From NCBI GenBank assembly GCA_040768445.1, contig JAXGMV010000001.1, forward strand, positions 496,001-560,000: a stretch of 64,000 nt of DNA, given 5' to 3'. The stretch is from JAXGMV01 sp040768445 (lineage in GTDB: Bacteria > Chloroflexota > Anaerolineae > Anaerolineales > Anaerolineaceae). The notes beneath the pieces are model-generated. The model did not search any database. It saw only the letters and a list, made by a program, of their open reading frames with translations, and had not been told where the DNA came from. Each line of letters starts with the position of its first letter. Position 1 is the first letter of the stretch. A program made the translations under genes and the position numbers. Shown piece after piece: positions 41,705 to 49,931 of the stretch.

Positions 41705-41875
41705 ATCATTTCCTGTCTTTTGATGGATTGAACAAAAAATAGTCCATTTTATACTTAACGCTTTTCACAGAATTGTATCTTAATTGGTAACCCTTAAGAT
41801 AAACAATAGGCACATATTTGGACTGATCTTCATCCTGTAAGTTATGACTGTACTGCTGCTCGCTAAAACCATTCC

Positions 41876-41884
41876 TGCTATAAT
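41876..41884 (+). promoter_or_regulatory. Extended -10 promoter of the aldo/keto reductase gene
   Basis: TGCTATAAT is a perfect extended -10 element (TGn plus TATAAT at 41879-41884). No -35 is needed for this class. The start would be near 41891, about 35 bases before the ATG, with GGAGG as ribosome site. Confidence 0.6.
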
Positions 41885-41925
41885 AATGTGGACAAATACA
41901 CTCATAATAAACACGGAGGTAAAAA

Positions 41926-42894
41926 ATGAAATATAACAGACTGGGCAGAACCGGTTTGAAAGTCTCTGAACTGTGTATGGGCACCATGCAGTTTGGCTGG
42001 ACGGCAGACGAAGCCACCTCTTACCAGGTGCTCGATGCAGCCTGGGAAGCCGGCATCAACTTCTTTGACACTGCCGATGTGTACACCCGCTGGATCGAAG
42101 GTAATCCCGGCGGTGTATCAGAGACCATTTTGGGTAAGTGGATGAAGGACAGGAAAATCCCTCGTGACCAGGTAGTCATTGCCACCAAAGTGCGCGGCAG
42201 TATGGGTGACGGCCCCAACGACATCGGCCTGTCACGTTACCATATCATGCACTCCATCGAAGGCTCGCTGCGCCGCATGCAGCTCGACCATGTTGACCTG
42301 TACCAGACACACTCGGTGGACGACCAGACACCCATTGAAGAAACCTTGCAGGCACTGGATGACCTGGTTCGTCAGGGCAAGGTGCGCTATGTGGGCTGCT
42401 CCAACTACCCGGCCTGGCGGTTGATGCAGGCTTTGTGGACTTCGGATACGCTCGGTCTGGCACGCTATGACAGCCTCCAACCGCATTACAACCTGATCCT
42501 GCGGCGCGAGTTTGAAGCCGAGCTGGCAGATGTCTGCCGCACCTACGGCATCGGGGTTATCCCCTACAGCCCGCTGGCTGCCGGTTTTCTGAGCGGCAAG
42601 TACAGCCGTGAGAACCGCGATACAGGCTCAGCCCGCCAGTACCGCACCGAGAAGTACATGACCGAAAAGAACTTCCTGATCCTGGATGCCATTGAAGCAG
42701 TTGCAGGGGCGCACAATGCCTCCATATCACAGGCTGCGCTGGCATGGGTAATGGCGAACCCGGTCATCACCAGCCCCATCATCGGGCCGCGCAATATGGA
42801 ACAGTTCAATGATAATATCGGCGCAGTTGGGCTGGCACTCACTCCGGAAGAACTGGAAACCCTCAACAAAGTGTCTGATTGGCAGGCCGCTTAA
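41926..42894 (+). CDS. Aldo/keto reductase
   Basis: This 322-residue TIM-barrel protein has the expected motifs. The N-terminal MKYNRLGRTGLKVSELCMG matches AKR families that act with NADPH. The catalytic Asp/Tyr lie in FFDTADVYTRW, the Lys in VIATKVRG and the His in LYQTHSVD. The cofactor-binding end has SPLAAGFLSGKYS and ITSPIIGPRNMEQF. It reduces carbonyl compounds; the substrate is not known. It stands alone between an extended -10 promoter and a terminator. Confidence 0.9.
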   Translation: MKYNRLGRTGLKVSELCMGTMQFGWTADEATSYQVLDAAWEAGINFFDTADVYTRWIEGNPGGVSETILGKWMKDRKIPRDQVVIATKVRGSMGDGPNDIGLSRYHIMHSIEGSLRRMQLDHVDLYQTHSVDDQTPIEETLQALDDLVRQGKVRYVGCSNYPAWRLMQALWTSDTLGLARYDSLQPHYNLILRREFEAELADVCRTYGIGVIPYSPLAAGFLSGKYSRENRDTGSARQYRTEKYMTEKNFLILDAIEAVAGAHNASISQAALAWVMANPVITSPIIGPRNMEQFNDNIGAVGLALTPEELETLNKVSDWQAA

Positions 42895-42917
42895 CCTGTC
42901 TGCCTTATCGCAAAGCC

Positions 42918-42951
42918 AACCCCGGTACCTATCGCAGGAGCCGGGGTTTTT
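42918..42951 (+). terminator. Terminator after the aldo/keto reductase gene
   Basis: An 8-bp perfect stem (AACCCCGG at 42918-42925 with 42941-42948), a 15-base loop and a run of five T at 42947-42951. Confidence 0.85.
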
Positions 42952-42969
42952 GCATCATTCATTTTCCTT

Positions 42970-42975
42970 TATAAT
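42970..42975 (+). promoter_or_regulatory. -10 box placed for a leaderless DUF3048 transcript
   Basis: Perfect TATAAT ends six bases before the ATG at 42982, just after the preceding terminator. No ribosome site lies between it and the start codon. A -35 is not clear (TTGCAT at 14 bases spacing). Confidence 0.45.
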
Positions 42976-42981
42976 GCAGTT

Positions 42982-44328
42982 ATGAACAGGTATTGGCGCT
43001 ATTATGCTATGCGAATAGGTGTACTTGCCGGCCTGGCAGCGCTGCTTGCACTGCCGGCCTGCCGGCCGGATACATCCCCATCACTGCCGGCACCGGTGGT
43101 ACAGGCCACTGCTGCTTCAAGTGCTACATCTGCAGTTACAACCGATACGCCTGTACCCATCCTTACAAATACCAGCACGCCGCAGTCCAGCCCCACTACC
43201 CGGGCAACTGCAACGCCAATCTCAACCCCAACGCTCGGTGCATATAGCGGACAGGACTATCCTAAGACTATCAACCCGCTGACTGGCCTGCCCTACCCGC
43301 AGGAAAGCGATAACACCCTGCCGGCAGCGCTGGTATCCATCTCCAATTCACCGGTCACCACCCGTCCACAGGCTGGGCTATCCTTTTCCCCTCTGGTATT
43401 CGAAATCTATCTCGGCGTGGGAGACACTCGCTTCCTGGCGCTGTTCCCGCCGTCTTCACTTGACCGGTTGGCGGCAGAGATTGACGGCGAGGCAACTGCC
43501 CTGGGGCCGGTGCGTTCGGGCCGCCTGCCCTACAACACCCTGAGGCAGTATTACAACGCTTTCACCGTATTTGCCGGCGCGTCCAATCGGGTGTTGAAAA
43601 ACCTGGATTACTACAGCACGGTGATTAACGACAAACCCGATGATATCAACGGCGCATCCATCAGCGTCGCTGAACTGCGGGAGCTGTCTGAATTATTCAA
43701 GGCAAAGCTGGGCAGCGGCGACTACACCGGCAACAGCTTTGACCCGCAGCCGCCCCCCAGCGGCAAACCGGCTGACGGCATGTGGATCAATTACCATTAC
43801 TTCAGCCAGGTCTTCTGGCGCTACAACCAGGCCGAAGGTGCCTACAACCGCTACCAGAATGACGGTGAAGCCACCCCACTGCGCCAGTTCACCGACCGGC
43901 TCAACGATGAACCGCTTTCATTCGAGAACGTGATCGTGCTCTTTGCCCAGTACCATTTCTACGACCCCACCTTTTTCGATATCGACTTCAAATACGTTTA
44001 CCGTTACCCTGCCCTGCTGTTCCGTGACGGCCGGGTATACCAGATCTTTTGGACCACGCGCAGTTACGATTATGAACAAACCAGCGGCCGAATGCGCCCG
44101 ATTCACTTCATTGACTATGACGGCAACCCCTTCCCGCTAAAAAATGGCCAGACCTGGGTTGAATTGGTCAATCTCTATTCACCCTATTATGAGACAGCGG
44201 ACACCGAAGATTACAAACTGCTGGTTAATCACAAACAGCCCGAAAGTGGGTTCTGGGCTGTTCAATTCTTCATGCCGGAATTTGAGCCGTATCCTGGCGG
44301 GGTTTTGCCGCCTGGTAAAGAAGACTGA
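42982..44328 (+). CDS. DUF3048 (YerB-like) lipoprotein
   Basis: The 448-residue protein has a lipoprotein signal (LAGLAALLALPAC, Cys about residue 27), a Thr/Pro/Ser-rich spacer to about residue 90, then the DUF3048 domain. Key segments are NPLTGLPYPQ, ALVSISNSP, ALFPPSSLDRL, GPVRSGRLPYNTL and DGMWINYHYF, and near the end a FPLKNGQTWVELV segment. Family proteins such as YerB are surface lipoproteins of unknown activity. It appears single, with a leaderless-type promoter and a stop codon inside a hairpin shared with the convergent M48 gene. Confidence 0.85.
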   Translation: MNRYWRYYAMRIGVLAGLAALLALPACRPDTSPSLPAPVVQATAASSATSAVTTDTPVPILTNTSTPQSSPTTRATATPISTPTLGAYSGQDYPKTINPLTGLPYPQESDNTLPAALVSISNSPVTTRPQAGLSFSPLVFEIYLGVGDTRFLALFPPSSLDRLAAEIDGEATALGPVRSGRLPYNTLRQYYNAFTVFAGASNRVLKNLDYYSTVINDKPDDINGASISVAELRELSELFKAKLGSGDYTGNSFDPQPPPSGKPADGMWINYHYFSQVFWRYNQAEGAYNRYQNDGEATPLRQFTDRLNDEPLSFENVIVLFAQYHFYDPTFFDIDFKYVYRYPALLFRDGRVYQIFWTTRSYDYEQTSGRMRPIHFIDYDGNPFPLKNGQTWVELVNLYSPYYETADTEDYKLLVNHKQPESGFWAVQFFMPEFEPYPGGVLPPGKED

Positions 44329-44341
44329 GCAAAATGCTCAG
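44325..44341. terminator. Hairpin holding both stop codons of convergent genes
   Basis: CTGAGCA (44325-44331) and TGCTCAG (44335-44341) form a 7-bp stem with an AAA loop. The TGA stop of the DUF3048 gene and the minus-strand stop of the M48 gene both fall within the stem. There is no T-tract. Confidence 0.35.
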
Positions 44342-45141
44342 GCTGACATTATATTGTGCTGAACTTCCTGTGCCAGCCGGCGGTACTCGCCAGTTTTCGT
44401 AAAAGCCTGCAGGTACTCAATGCGGTTGATGATCAGCGGGTGACTCATCAGGGTTTCCGTTAGCTGGTTGCTGAGCGAGTCATCCTGTTTATCCAGCATC
44501 TCGTAAGCATGACTCAGTTCGGCGGCTGTTTGTGCACCGCCTGATCCTAACTTGATCAGCGCAGTGATCGCCTTGTCCAGGCTGCCGCAAGCCAACAAGC
44601 CAGCCCGGTCACAGGAATGCTCGCAGGCGCGGTTCCACCACCTGAAAGCCAGTGTGAATATAATCATGCCGCCAAAGGAAGTCGGGACGCCGGCCATACC
44701 GCCCAACAGGGTATTCAACCAGGTATGACCGAGCGCCACATGTCCCATCTCATGTCCGACGACGAATTTCATTTCATCTGCATCCATCACATCAAACAGT
44801 CTGCTGTACAGCACTACCACATTGGGTGTTGTCATACCGAAGGTGTAGGCATTCAGTTCCTTACTGTTGACAATCATCGTCTGCACCTGCGGAGCGCAGA
44901 TACTGCGGCGCGTCCATTCCACCAGCTCTGCCACTCGCGGGAACTGTTCAACCGGCCGGCTCTGGCGGTGAAGTGCAGCCTGGTGGCTCTTCGTGGCTGA
45001 ATAGGAGTAGAAAAGGAACATCACCAGCAGCAGTGGGATGATGCACAGCGTCAGGCCCGCAGTGAACAGGGCTAACAGGAATATGACAACCAGCGTAATG
45101 CCAAAAATCAAGTGCTCCTGCGGGTCGCGGTAGTTTTTCAT
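44338..45141 (-). CDS. M48 family membrane metalloprotease (HtpX-like)
   Basis: The 267-residue protein has two N-terminal hydrophobic segments (about 10-46) and a zinc protease domain with HEMGH (H130, E131, H134). A third ligand in ACEHSCDRAG fits the ExxxD of M48. A further hydrophobic stretch follows HEMGH (TLLGGMAGVPTSFGGMIIF). Related HtpX/YggG proteases degrade misfolded membrane or envelope proteins. It lies three bases after the pyrD stop and may be transcribed with the pyrimidine operon, though a functional link is not evident. Confidence 0.88.
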   Translation of the reverse strand: MKNYRDPQEHLIFGITLVVIFLLALFTAGLTLCIIPLLLVMFLFYSYSATKSHQAALHRQSRPVEQFPRVAELVEWTRRSICAPQVQTMIVNSKELNAYTFGMTTPNVVVLYSRLFDVMDADEMKFVVGHEMGHVALGHTWLNTLLGGMAGVPTSFGGMIIFTLAFRWWNRACEHSCDRAGLLACGSLDKAITALIKLGSGGAQTAAELSHAYEMLDKQDDSLSNQLTETLMSHPLIINRIEYLQAFTKTGEYRRLAQEVQHNIMSA

Positions 45142-45144
45142 GGG

Positions 45145-46188
45145 CTAAACAGTCAGTCCTGCCTCCAGAATTTGCTTCACAAACGCCGGCCCCCGATAGA
45201 TCATGCCGGTGTAAAGCTGCACCAGCACCGCGCCGGCATCCAGTTTCTCCTGAGCATCCTGCGGTGTCATCACGCCGCCGCTGGCAACCACCGGCAGGCG
45301 TCCGTTCAGCATGCGCACGGTCTTCTTAACCATTATCGTATTTAAGTCCCTGAGGGGCAAGCCGCTCAATCCGCCAGTCTCACCTGCCAGCTTTGACTTC
45401 AATGTGTCCGGGCGGCTGATGGTGGTGTTACTGATGATCAAGCCGTCCATGCCAGTGTTCACCACTGCATCCAGCGAGTGTTCCAAATCGGCATCTGTCA
45501 GGTCTGGCGCCAGCTTGACCAGTATCGGCACTGGCTTGTTCAGCATGGCTGAGAGTGTATCCCGTTCGACGGAGAGCGGCTTCAGCAGGGCTTCCAGCAG
45601 GGTGGAATCCTGAAGTTGGCGCAGACCAGGCGTATTGGGCGAGGAGACATTAACCGCCAGGTAATCGCACAGCGGCGCAAATACCCGCAGCAGTTTCAAA
45701 TAGTCTTCGCCTGCTTCTTCGAGCTGTGTATCCTTGTTCTTGCCGATGTTCATCCCCAGGATCAGGTCCTTCGGGCAGCGTGCTTTCAGGCGGTTTGCCA
45801 TGAATTCAGCGCCCTTGTTGGGGAAACCCATGCGGTTTATGGCCGCCTGGTCGTCCACCAGCCTGAAGCTACGCGGCAGGGGGTTGCCGGGCTGGGGACG
45901 CGGTGTAACCGTGCCCAGCTCAATGTGGCTGAATCCCAGTCCCGCCAGCCCACGCCATCCGTAGCCGTCCTTGTCATAGCCGGCCGCCATGCCCAGCGGG
46001 TTTTTGAAATGCAGTCCAAAGACATCGACAGCCGGTCCGTCCTGCCGTGACCTGAACATGGTTCTTATCATCCACCGGCCAATTCCTATGCCCCCGCCCA
46101 ACCGCAGCAGCGCGATGGTGCTGTTGTGTGCCTGTTCGGGTGTCAGCTTGTATATAAGCGGTTTCATTACCTGGTAGAGATCTGCCAT
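45145..46188 (-). CDS. pyrD: Dihydroorotate dehydrogenase (quinone), class 2
   Basis: The 347-residue protein is a class 2 PyrD, oxidising dihydroorotate to orotate with FMN and passing electrons to membrane quinone. An N-terminal helical extension of about 40 residues, typical of membrane association, precedes the barrel. Motifs include NPLGMAAGYDKDGYG, LGTVTPRPQPGNPLPR, the catalytic Ser segment NVSSPNTPGLRQLQ, and NTTISRP with GGLSGLPLR. The start MADLYQV at 46188 is one base after the pyrFE stop; a longer frame to 46347 lies in pyrFE and is rejected. Confidence 0.93.
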   Translation of the reverse strand: MADLYQVMKPLIYKLTPEQAHNSTIALLRLGGGIGIGRWMIRTMFRSRQDGPAVDVFGLHFKNPLGMAAGYDKDGYGWRGLAGLGFSHIELGTVTPRPQPGNPLPRSFRLVDDQAAINRMGFPNKGAEFMANRLKARCPKDLILGMNIGKNKDTQLEEAGEDYLKLLRVFAPLCDYLAVNVSSPNTPGLRQLQDSTLLEALLKPLSVERDTLSAMLNKPVPILVKLAPDLTDADLEHSLDAVVNTGMDGLIISNTTISRPDTLKSKLAGETGGLSGLPLRDLNTIMVKKTVRMLNGRLPVVASGGVMTPQDAQEKLDAGAVLVQLYTGMIYRGPAFVKQILEAGLTV

Positions 46189-46189
46189 G

Positions 46190-47614
46190 TTATTGTTCTG
46201 CCAGGAATTGTCGAACAGCTGAAATCTGTTCAGCGGGGATACGCCCCTTGCTTTCCCAGTAATCCAGCAGTTTGGTGATAGTGGTGACAGCGTGCAGGCG
46301 GTATCCTGCCTGGTACAGCGACTCTGCCGCGCCGGATTCCCGGTCAATCAGCACGACCACGTCACGCACGACCAGCCCGGCTGCCAGCAGCTTGTCAATC
46401 GCTTCGAACTTGCTGCCGCCGGTGGTCGCCAGGTCGTCAATCACCAGCGCACATTCACCCTGGTGATAATCGCCTTCAATTTCAGCTTTGGTGCCGTAAG
46501 CTTTGACTTCCTTGCGCGGGTAAATCATTGGCTTGCCGTTCAGCAGGCTGACAGCGGTGGCAATCGGGATGGCCGCGTACGGCAGGCCAGCCAGCCGGTC
46601 ATAAGTCAGGTCTGCAAGAACCGCCTGGTAGGCTTTTGCCACCTCAGCCAGCAGGTCAGGGTGGCTGATCAGCCGGCGCAGGTCAAGGTAAATCGGTGAC
46701 TGCAAGCCAGATTTGAGCGTAAAGGTACCGAAGCGCACACAGCCGGCTTCCAGTAGGCCCTCAGCCAGCCGTTCGGATATCAGCGGTTCGCCTTCATCCC
46801 GGGACTCTGACCACTCAAGAAAGGCTTTGCGCTGTTCGTTGATCTGCTGGCGCAGAACCTCAACAGCCTGTGCCGGATCGTCAGACCTGGCAATAGCGCG
46901 AGAAACCGGTACCAGCATGCCCAACCCGTCAGTCCGCAAGCCGGCGCGCATGGCTGACTCAAGGCTGCCTCCCTGTGCGCCCACGCCCGGCGCCAGGATC
47001 CACAGGCTGGGCGCGGCTTTACGCACCGCCGCCAGTGAGGCGGGCTGTGTGGCACCCACAACCAGCCCGATATTGTTGAGGGTATTCCATTCCTCTGCCA
47101 ACAGGGCAACCTTTTCAAACAGCCGTATACTGCCAGCCGATTTGAGTTCAAGATCCTGCAGGTCGCCGGCACCCGGGTTGGAGGTCTTGCACAGCAGGAA
47201 CACACCGTTTTCTTCCTTGCGGATAAACGGTTCCAGACTGTCATGTCCCAGGTAGGGGCTGAGGGTGATAGCATCAGCACCCAGCTGGTCAAATGCTGAG
47301 CTGGCATAGGCTTCAGCCGTTGAGGCAATATCGCCGCGCTTGGCATCCAACAGCACCGGTATACCGTCCGGGACAGCTTCAATCACTTCGCGCAGCACCT
47401 GCCAGCCCTCAGGACCGAAGCGTTCATAAAAAGCCGCATTGGGTTTAAAGGCAGCAGCCAGATGTGCTGTCTGCTCGATCAGTTTGAGTGAAAACTCCCG
47501 CAGCGCCTGCACGGTCTGCTCAGGCAGGTCTGCCGGGTGGGGATCAATGCCGATACACAACAGTGAATCGACCTCTCGGGCACGCTTTTCCAGCCGTTCA
47601 AAAAAACTTGTCAT
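46190..47614 (-). CDS. pyrFE: Fused OMP decarboxylase / orotate phosphoribosyltransferase
   Basis: This 474-residue protein joins two steps of UMP synthesis. Residues 1 to about 275 are a class 2 (mycobacterial-type) orotidine-5'-phosphate decarboxylase with CIGIDPHPADLP and the catalytic LDAKRGDIASTAEAYA. Residues about 290-474 are an orotate phosphoribosyltransferase with the PRPP loop CALVIDDLATTGGSKFEAI. The order PyrF-PyrE is the reverse of eukaryotic UMP synthase. The start follows the pyrB stop by three bases, in an operon pyrC-pyrB-pyrFE-pyrD. Both active sites appear intact. Confidence 0.93.
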   Translation of the reverse strand: MTSFFERLEKRAREVDSLLCIGIDPHPADLPEQTVQALREFSLKLIEQTAHLAAAFKPNAAFYERFGPEGWQVLREVIEAVPDGIPVLLDAKRGDIASTAEAYASSAFDQLGADAITLSPYLGHDSLEPFIRKEENGVFLLCKTSNPGAGDLQDLELKSAGSIRLFEKVALLAEEWNTLNNIGLVVGATQPASLAAVRKAAPSLWILAPGVGAQGGSLESAMRAGLRTDGLGMLVPVSRAIARSDDPAQAVEVLRQQINEQRKAFLEWSESRDEGEPLISERLAEGLLEAGCVRFGTFTLKSGLQSPIYLDLRRLISHPDLLAEVAKAYQAVLADLTYDRLAGLPYAAIPIATAVSLLNGKPMIYPRKEVKAYGTKAEIEGDYHQGECALVIDDLATTGGSKFEAIDKLLAAGLVVRDVVVLIDRESGAAESLYQAGYRLHAVTTITKLLDYWESKGRIPAEQISAVRQFLAEQ

Positions 47615-47617
47615 GGT

Positions 47618-48610
47618 TTATGCTTTCCCCAGTACCATCGCCAACAGTGCCATACGCACATATAAACCGTATTCCACCTGGCGGAAATAAGCTGCACGCG
47701 GGTCAGTGTCAAAGTCCATGCTGATCTCGCCGACCCTTGGCAGTGGATGCATGACAATCATATCCTTCTTTGCAGATTTCATCAATTCTGGATCAATCAG
47801 GAAGGCGTTGCGGACGCTCTCATAAACGTCCAGGTCTTCAAAGCGCTCCTTCTGCACACGGGTGACATAGATCACGTCAGATTCTGCGATGACTGGCTCC
47901 AATGATAAGTAAACATGCTGTTCGGTGTCGTCGCGTTCAATCTCATCCATGATCTCTTTCGGCATCGCCAGGATTTCAGGCGCAACATAGTTGAGCTTGA
48001 TGTCGAACAGCGTCAGCAGGCGGGAAAGTGAGTGAACGGTACGGCCGTATTTCAAGTCACCCACCATGGTCACGGTCAGACCGTCAACCACGCCCAGTTC
48101 TTCTTTAATGGTGAACAGATCGAGCAGCGCCTGGGTGGGATGTTCGCCCACGCCGTCACCAGCGTTGATAATCGGCTTTGAGGCAGCCTGTGCGGCGATG
48201 GCGGCTGAGCCCATCTCAGGATGGCGGAGAACGATGACATCAGCATAGGCTTCCAATGTCCTGACGGTATCCGGCAGGGACTCGCCCTTTGAAACGGAGG
48301 AGTAGCGCACTTCATTAATCGGGATAACACTGCCCCCAAGACGTTCCATGGCTGCGGTGAAAGAGGCAGAGGTACGTGTGGACGGCTCATAGAACAGGTT
48401 GGCCAGGATTTTACCTTTCAAGAGGTCAAATGTGCCAATGTGTTTAACCATTACTGCCATCTCATGGGCAACATCAAAGACGTAGTCCAGGTTGGTACGG
48501 TTAAATTGCCTGACAGAGAGGATGTCCTTCTGGTAGAAAGGCGCATCCTGGCGGTCGCCGAAAGGCAGATAGGGGCTGTTCACCCTGATTTGTGAATTTT
48601 GCAGACTCAT
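47618..48610 (-). CDS. pyrB: Aspartate carbamoyltransferase catalytic chain
   Basis: The 330-residue protein makes N-carbamoyl-aspartate from carbamoyl phosphate and aspartate. Key segments are PSTRTSASFTAAMERLGG (carbamoyl-phosphate loop STRT), NAGDGVGEHPTQALLDLFTI, KYGRTVHSL and MHPLPRVGEI. It has an N-terminal extension of about 25 residues. No regulatory chain gene (pyrI) is seen in the operon, so it may be unregulated at the protein level. It lies 44 bases after pyrC. Confidence 0.93.
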   Translation of the reverse strand: MSLQNSQIRVNSPYLPFGDRQDAPFYQKDILSVRQFNRTNLDYVFDVAHEMAVMVKHIGTFDLLKGKILANLFYEPSTRTSASFTAAMERLGGSVIPINEVRYSSVSKGESLPDTVRTLEAYADVIVLRHPEMGSAAIAAQAASKPIINAGDGVGEHPTQALLDLFTIKEELGVVDGLTVTMVGDLKYGRTVHSLSRLLTLFDIKLNYVAPEILAMPKEIMDEIERDDTEQHVYLSLEPVIAESDVIYVTRVQKERFEDLDVYESVRNAFLIDPELMKSAKKDMIVMHPLPRVGEISMDFDTDPRAAYFRQVEYGLYVRMALLAMVLGKA

Positions 48611-48654
48611 GGTTAATCTCCTAAATAAAGTTTGGCTGAAATCAAACGCAGGCG

Positions 48655-49719
48655 TTAACCCTGCGAGAATTCCCGAATATTGCGGCCGTAACCCGGCTGT
48701 GCCAGGATCTCTCCCTGGCGGTACACTTCTTTACCGCGCAGCACCACCCGCTCAAGCCGGCCCTGCACGGGGTAGCCCTCAAAAGGCGTCCAGCTGCTGC
48801 GGGACTGCATGGCCTCAGCGCGGATCTCCCACTTTGCTTTCGTATCAACCTCAATCCAGGTATCGGGCTGTGCCGGCAGGTTGAAGATGCGCAGCGGGTT
48901 GGTGTAGCAGCGCTGGACAATGTCATCAATCGTCAGCAGTCCGTTACCCACAGCGGTTAGCAGAAGCGGCAGGCTGGTCTCCAACCCGGGGAAACCGGGC
49001 GGCGGGTTCTCACCCTTTTTCTCTTCCACGGCGTGCGGTGCATGATCGCTGGCAAAGCAGTCAATTACGTCCAGGTTATCCCACAGCGCCTGTTGGTCAG
49101 CGCGCGACGCCAGAACTGGGCGCACTTCTGCAAAGCCGCCTCCCAACCGGGGGATGTCCTCTTGTGTCAGGAAAAGGTGATGCGGTGTGACCTCGCAGGT
49201 GACCGGTATGCCGCGCTCGCGCGCAGCTTTTATAACCAGGATCTCCTCCCGCTTGGAGACGTGGCAGATGTGCACCGGCCGATCAAACAGGGCAGCAAAC
49301 AGCACCGCGGCCGCTAAAGTGCGGCTCTCGGCATGGATAGCCAGCGGGCGGTGCAGCGGCCAGGAGGCAAAGTGCGGCATCCACAGGTCCATCTCATCCA
49401 GCCGCAGTGGGCCGTAGGTCTGGTCAAGGTACATCTTTAAGCCGGCGGCACGTTCTGCCAGCGCTGGCAGGCTGGCTGCGTCGGGGCCGGCGCCTGCAAA
49501 CAGAGCAAAATCACACAGGGCTTTCCTATCAGCCAGCTTTAAGGCAGTATTAAACGAAGCCATGTCAACCACCGGCGGATTGGTGTTGGGCATCGCCAGC
49601 ACCATCGTAAAACCGCCGGCCAGTGCAGCCCTGGTGCCGCTCTCCCAGTCCTCCTTGTGTTCGCCACCCGGTTCGCGCATGTGTACATGCGGGTCAATCA
49701 ATCCCGGCAGTTTGATCAT
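48655..49719 (-). CDS. pyrC: Dihydroorotase
   Basis: The 354-residue amidohydrolase is of the type seen in the animal CAD protein rather than the longer bacterial PyrC. Motifs are DPHVHMREPGGEHKEDW (metal His pair), TMVLAMPNTNPPV, GLKMYLDQT (probable carbamylated Lys), HICHVSK and FASDHAPHAVEEK. It closes carbamoyl-aspartate to dihydroorotate. It is the first gene of the pyr operon. GGAGG lies six bases before the ATG, behind a leader with an attenuator-like terminator. Confidence 0.92.
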   Translation of the reverse strand: MIKLPGLIDPHVHMREPGGEHKEDWESGTRAALAGGFTMVLAMPNTNPPVVDMASFNTALKLADRKALCDFALFAGAGPDAASLPALAERAAGLKMYLDQTYGPLRLDEMDLWMPHFASWPLHRPLAIHAESRTLAAAVLFAALFDRPVHICHVSKREEILVIKAARERGIPVTCEVTPHHLFLTQEDIPRLGGGFAEVRPVLASRADQQALWDNLDVIDCFASDHAPHAVEEKKGENPPPGFPGLETSLPLLLTAVGNGLLTIDDIVQRCYTNPLRIFNLPAQPDTWIEVDTKAKWEIRAEAMQSRSSWTPFEGYPVQGRLERVVLRGKEVYRQGEILAQPGYGRNIREFSQG

Positions 49720-49740
49720 CTCAATCCTCCATCAACAGAC

Positions 49741-49770
49741 AAAAAAAAGAGCCATTAGAATTGGCTCTTT
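49741..49770 (-). terminator. Leader terminator (attenuator) upstream of pyrC
   Basis: A 9-bp perfect stem (AAAGAGCCA at 49746-49754 with 49762-49770) and a 7-base loop run on the minus strand straight into eight T (complement of 49741-49748). It lies inside the predicted leader, about 22 bases before pyrC, so read-through would have to be controlled. This is the standard layout of pyrimidine attenuation. Confidence 0.75.
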
Positions 49771-49804
49771 CGGTTAATTTTTCTGATCCCGGAAACAGGT
49801 TTTC

Positions 49805-49818
49805 CGCCATCTCTGGCG
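49805..49818 (-). promoter_or_regulatory. Candidate PyrR-type RNA-binding hairpin
   Basis: The minus strand reads CGCCAGAGATGGCG: a 5-bp stem capped by GAGA. It contains the CCAGAGA core remembered from the Bacillus PyrR-binding consensus. It lies upstream of the leader terminator, followed by GGAAAACCTGTTTCC that could form a competing antiterminator stem. No pyrR gene is in this window. Confidence 0.45.
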
Positions 49819-49868
49819 CTGGAAAAACTCGTTCGCCGTGGGTATTGGTTAATCGCATAATCTTATAA

Positions 49869-49896
49869 ATTCTATGCATTAATTGACATTTGTCAA
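49869..49896 (-). promoter_or_regulatory. Promoter of the pyr operon
   Basis: On the minus strand TTGACA (complement of 49891-49896) and TAGAAT (complement of 49869-49874) are 16 bases apart. The start would be near 49862 and the leader about 140 bases. The -35 lies in a palindrome TTGACA-AA-TGTCAA (49883-49896), a possible operator. Confidence 0.7.
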
Positions 49897-49931
49897 GGAG
49901 GCGCACAGAATTTTAAGAATTCACCTAAGAA

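Noticed and set aside
46189..46347. Longer pyrD frame starting inside pyrFE
   Set aside because: It reads through the end of the real pyrFE gene; the class 2 PyrD N-terminus begins at 46188.
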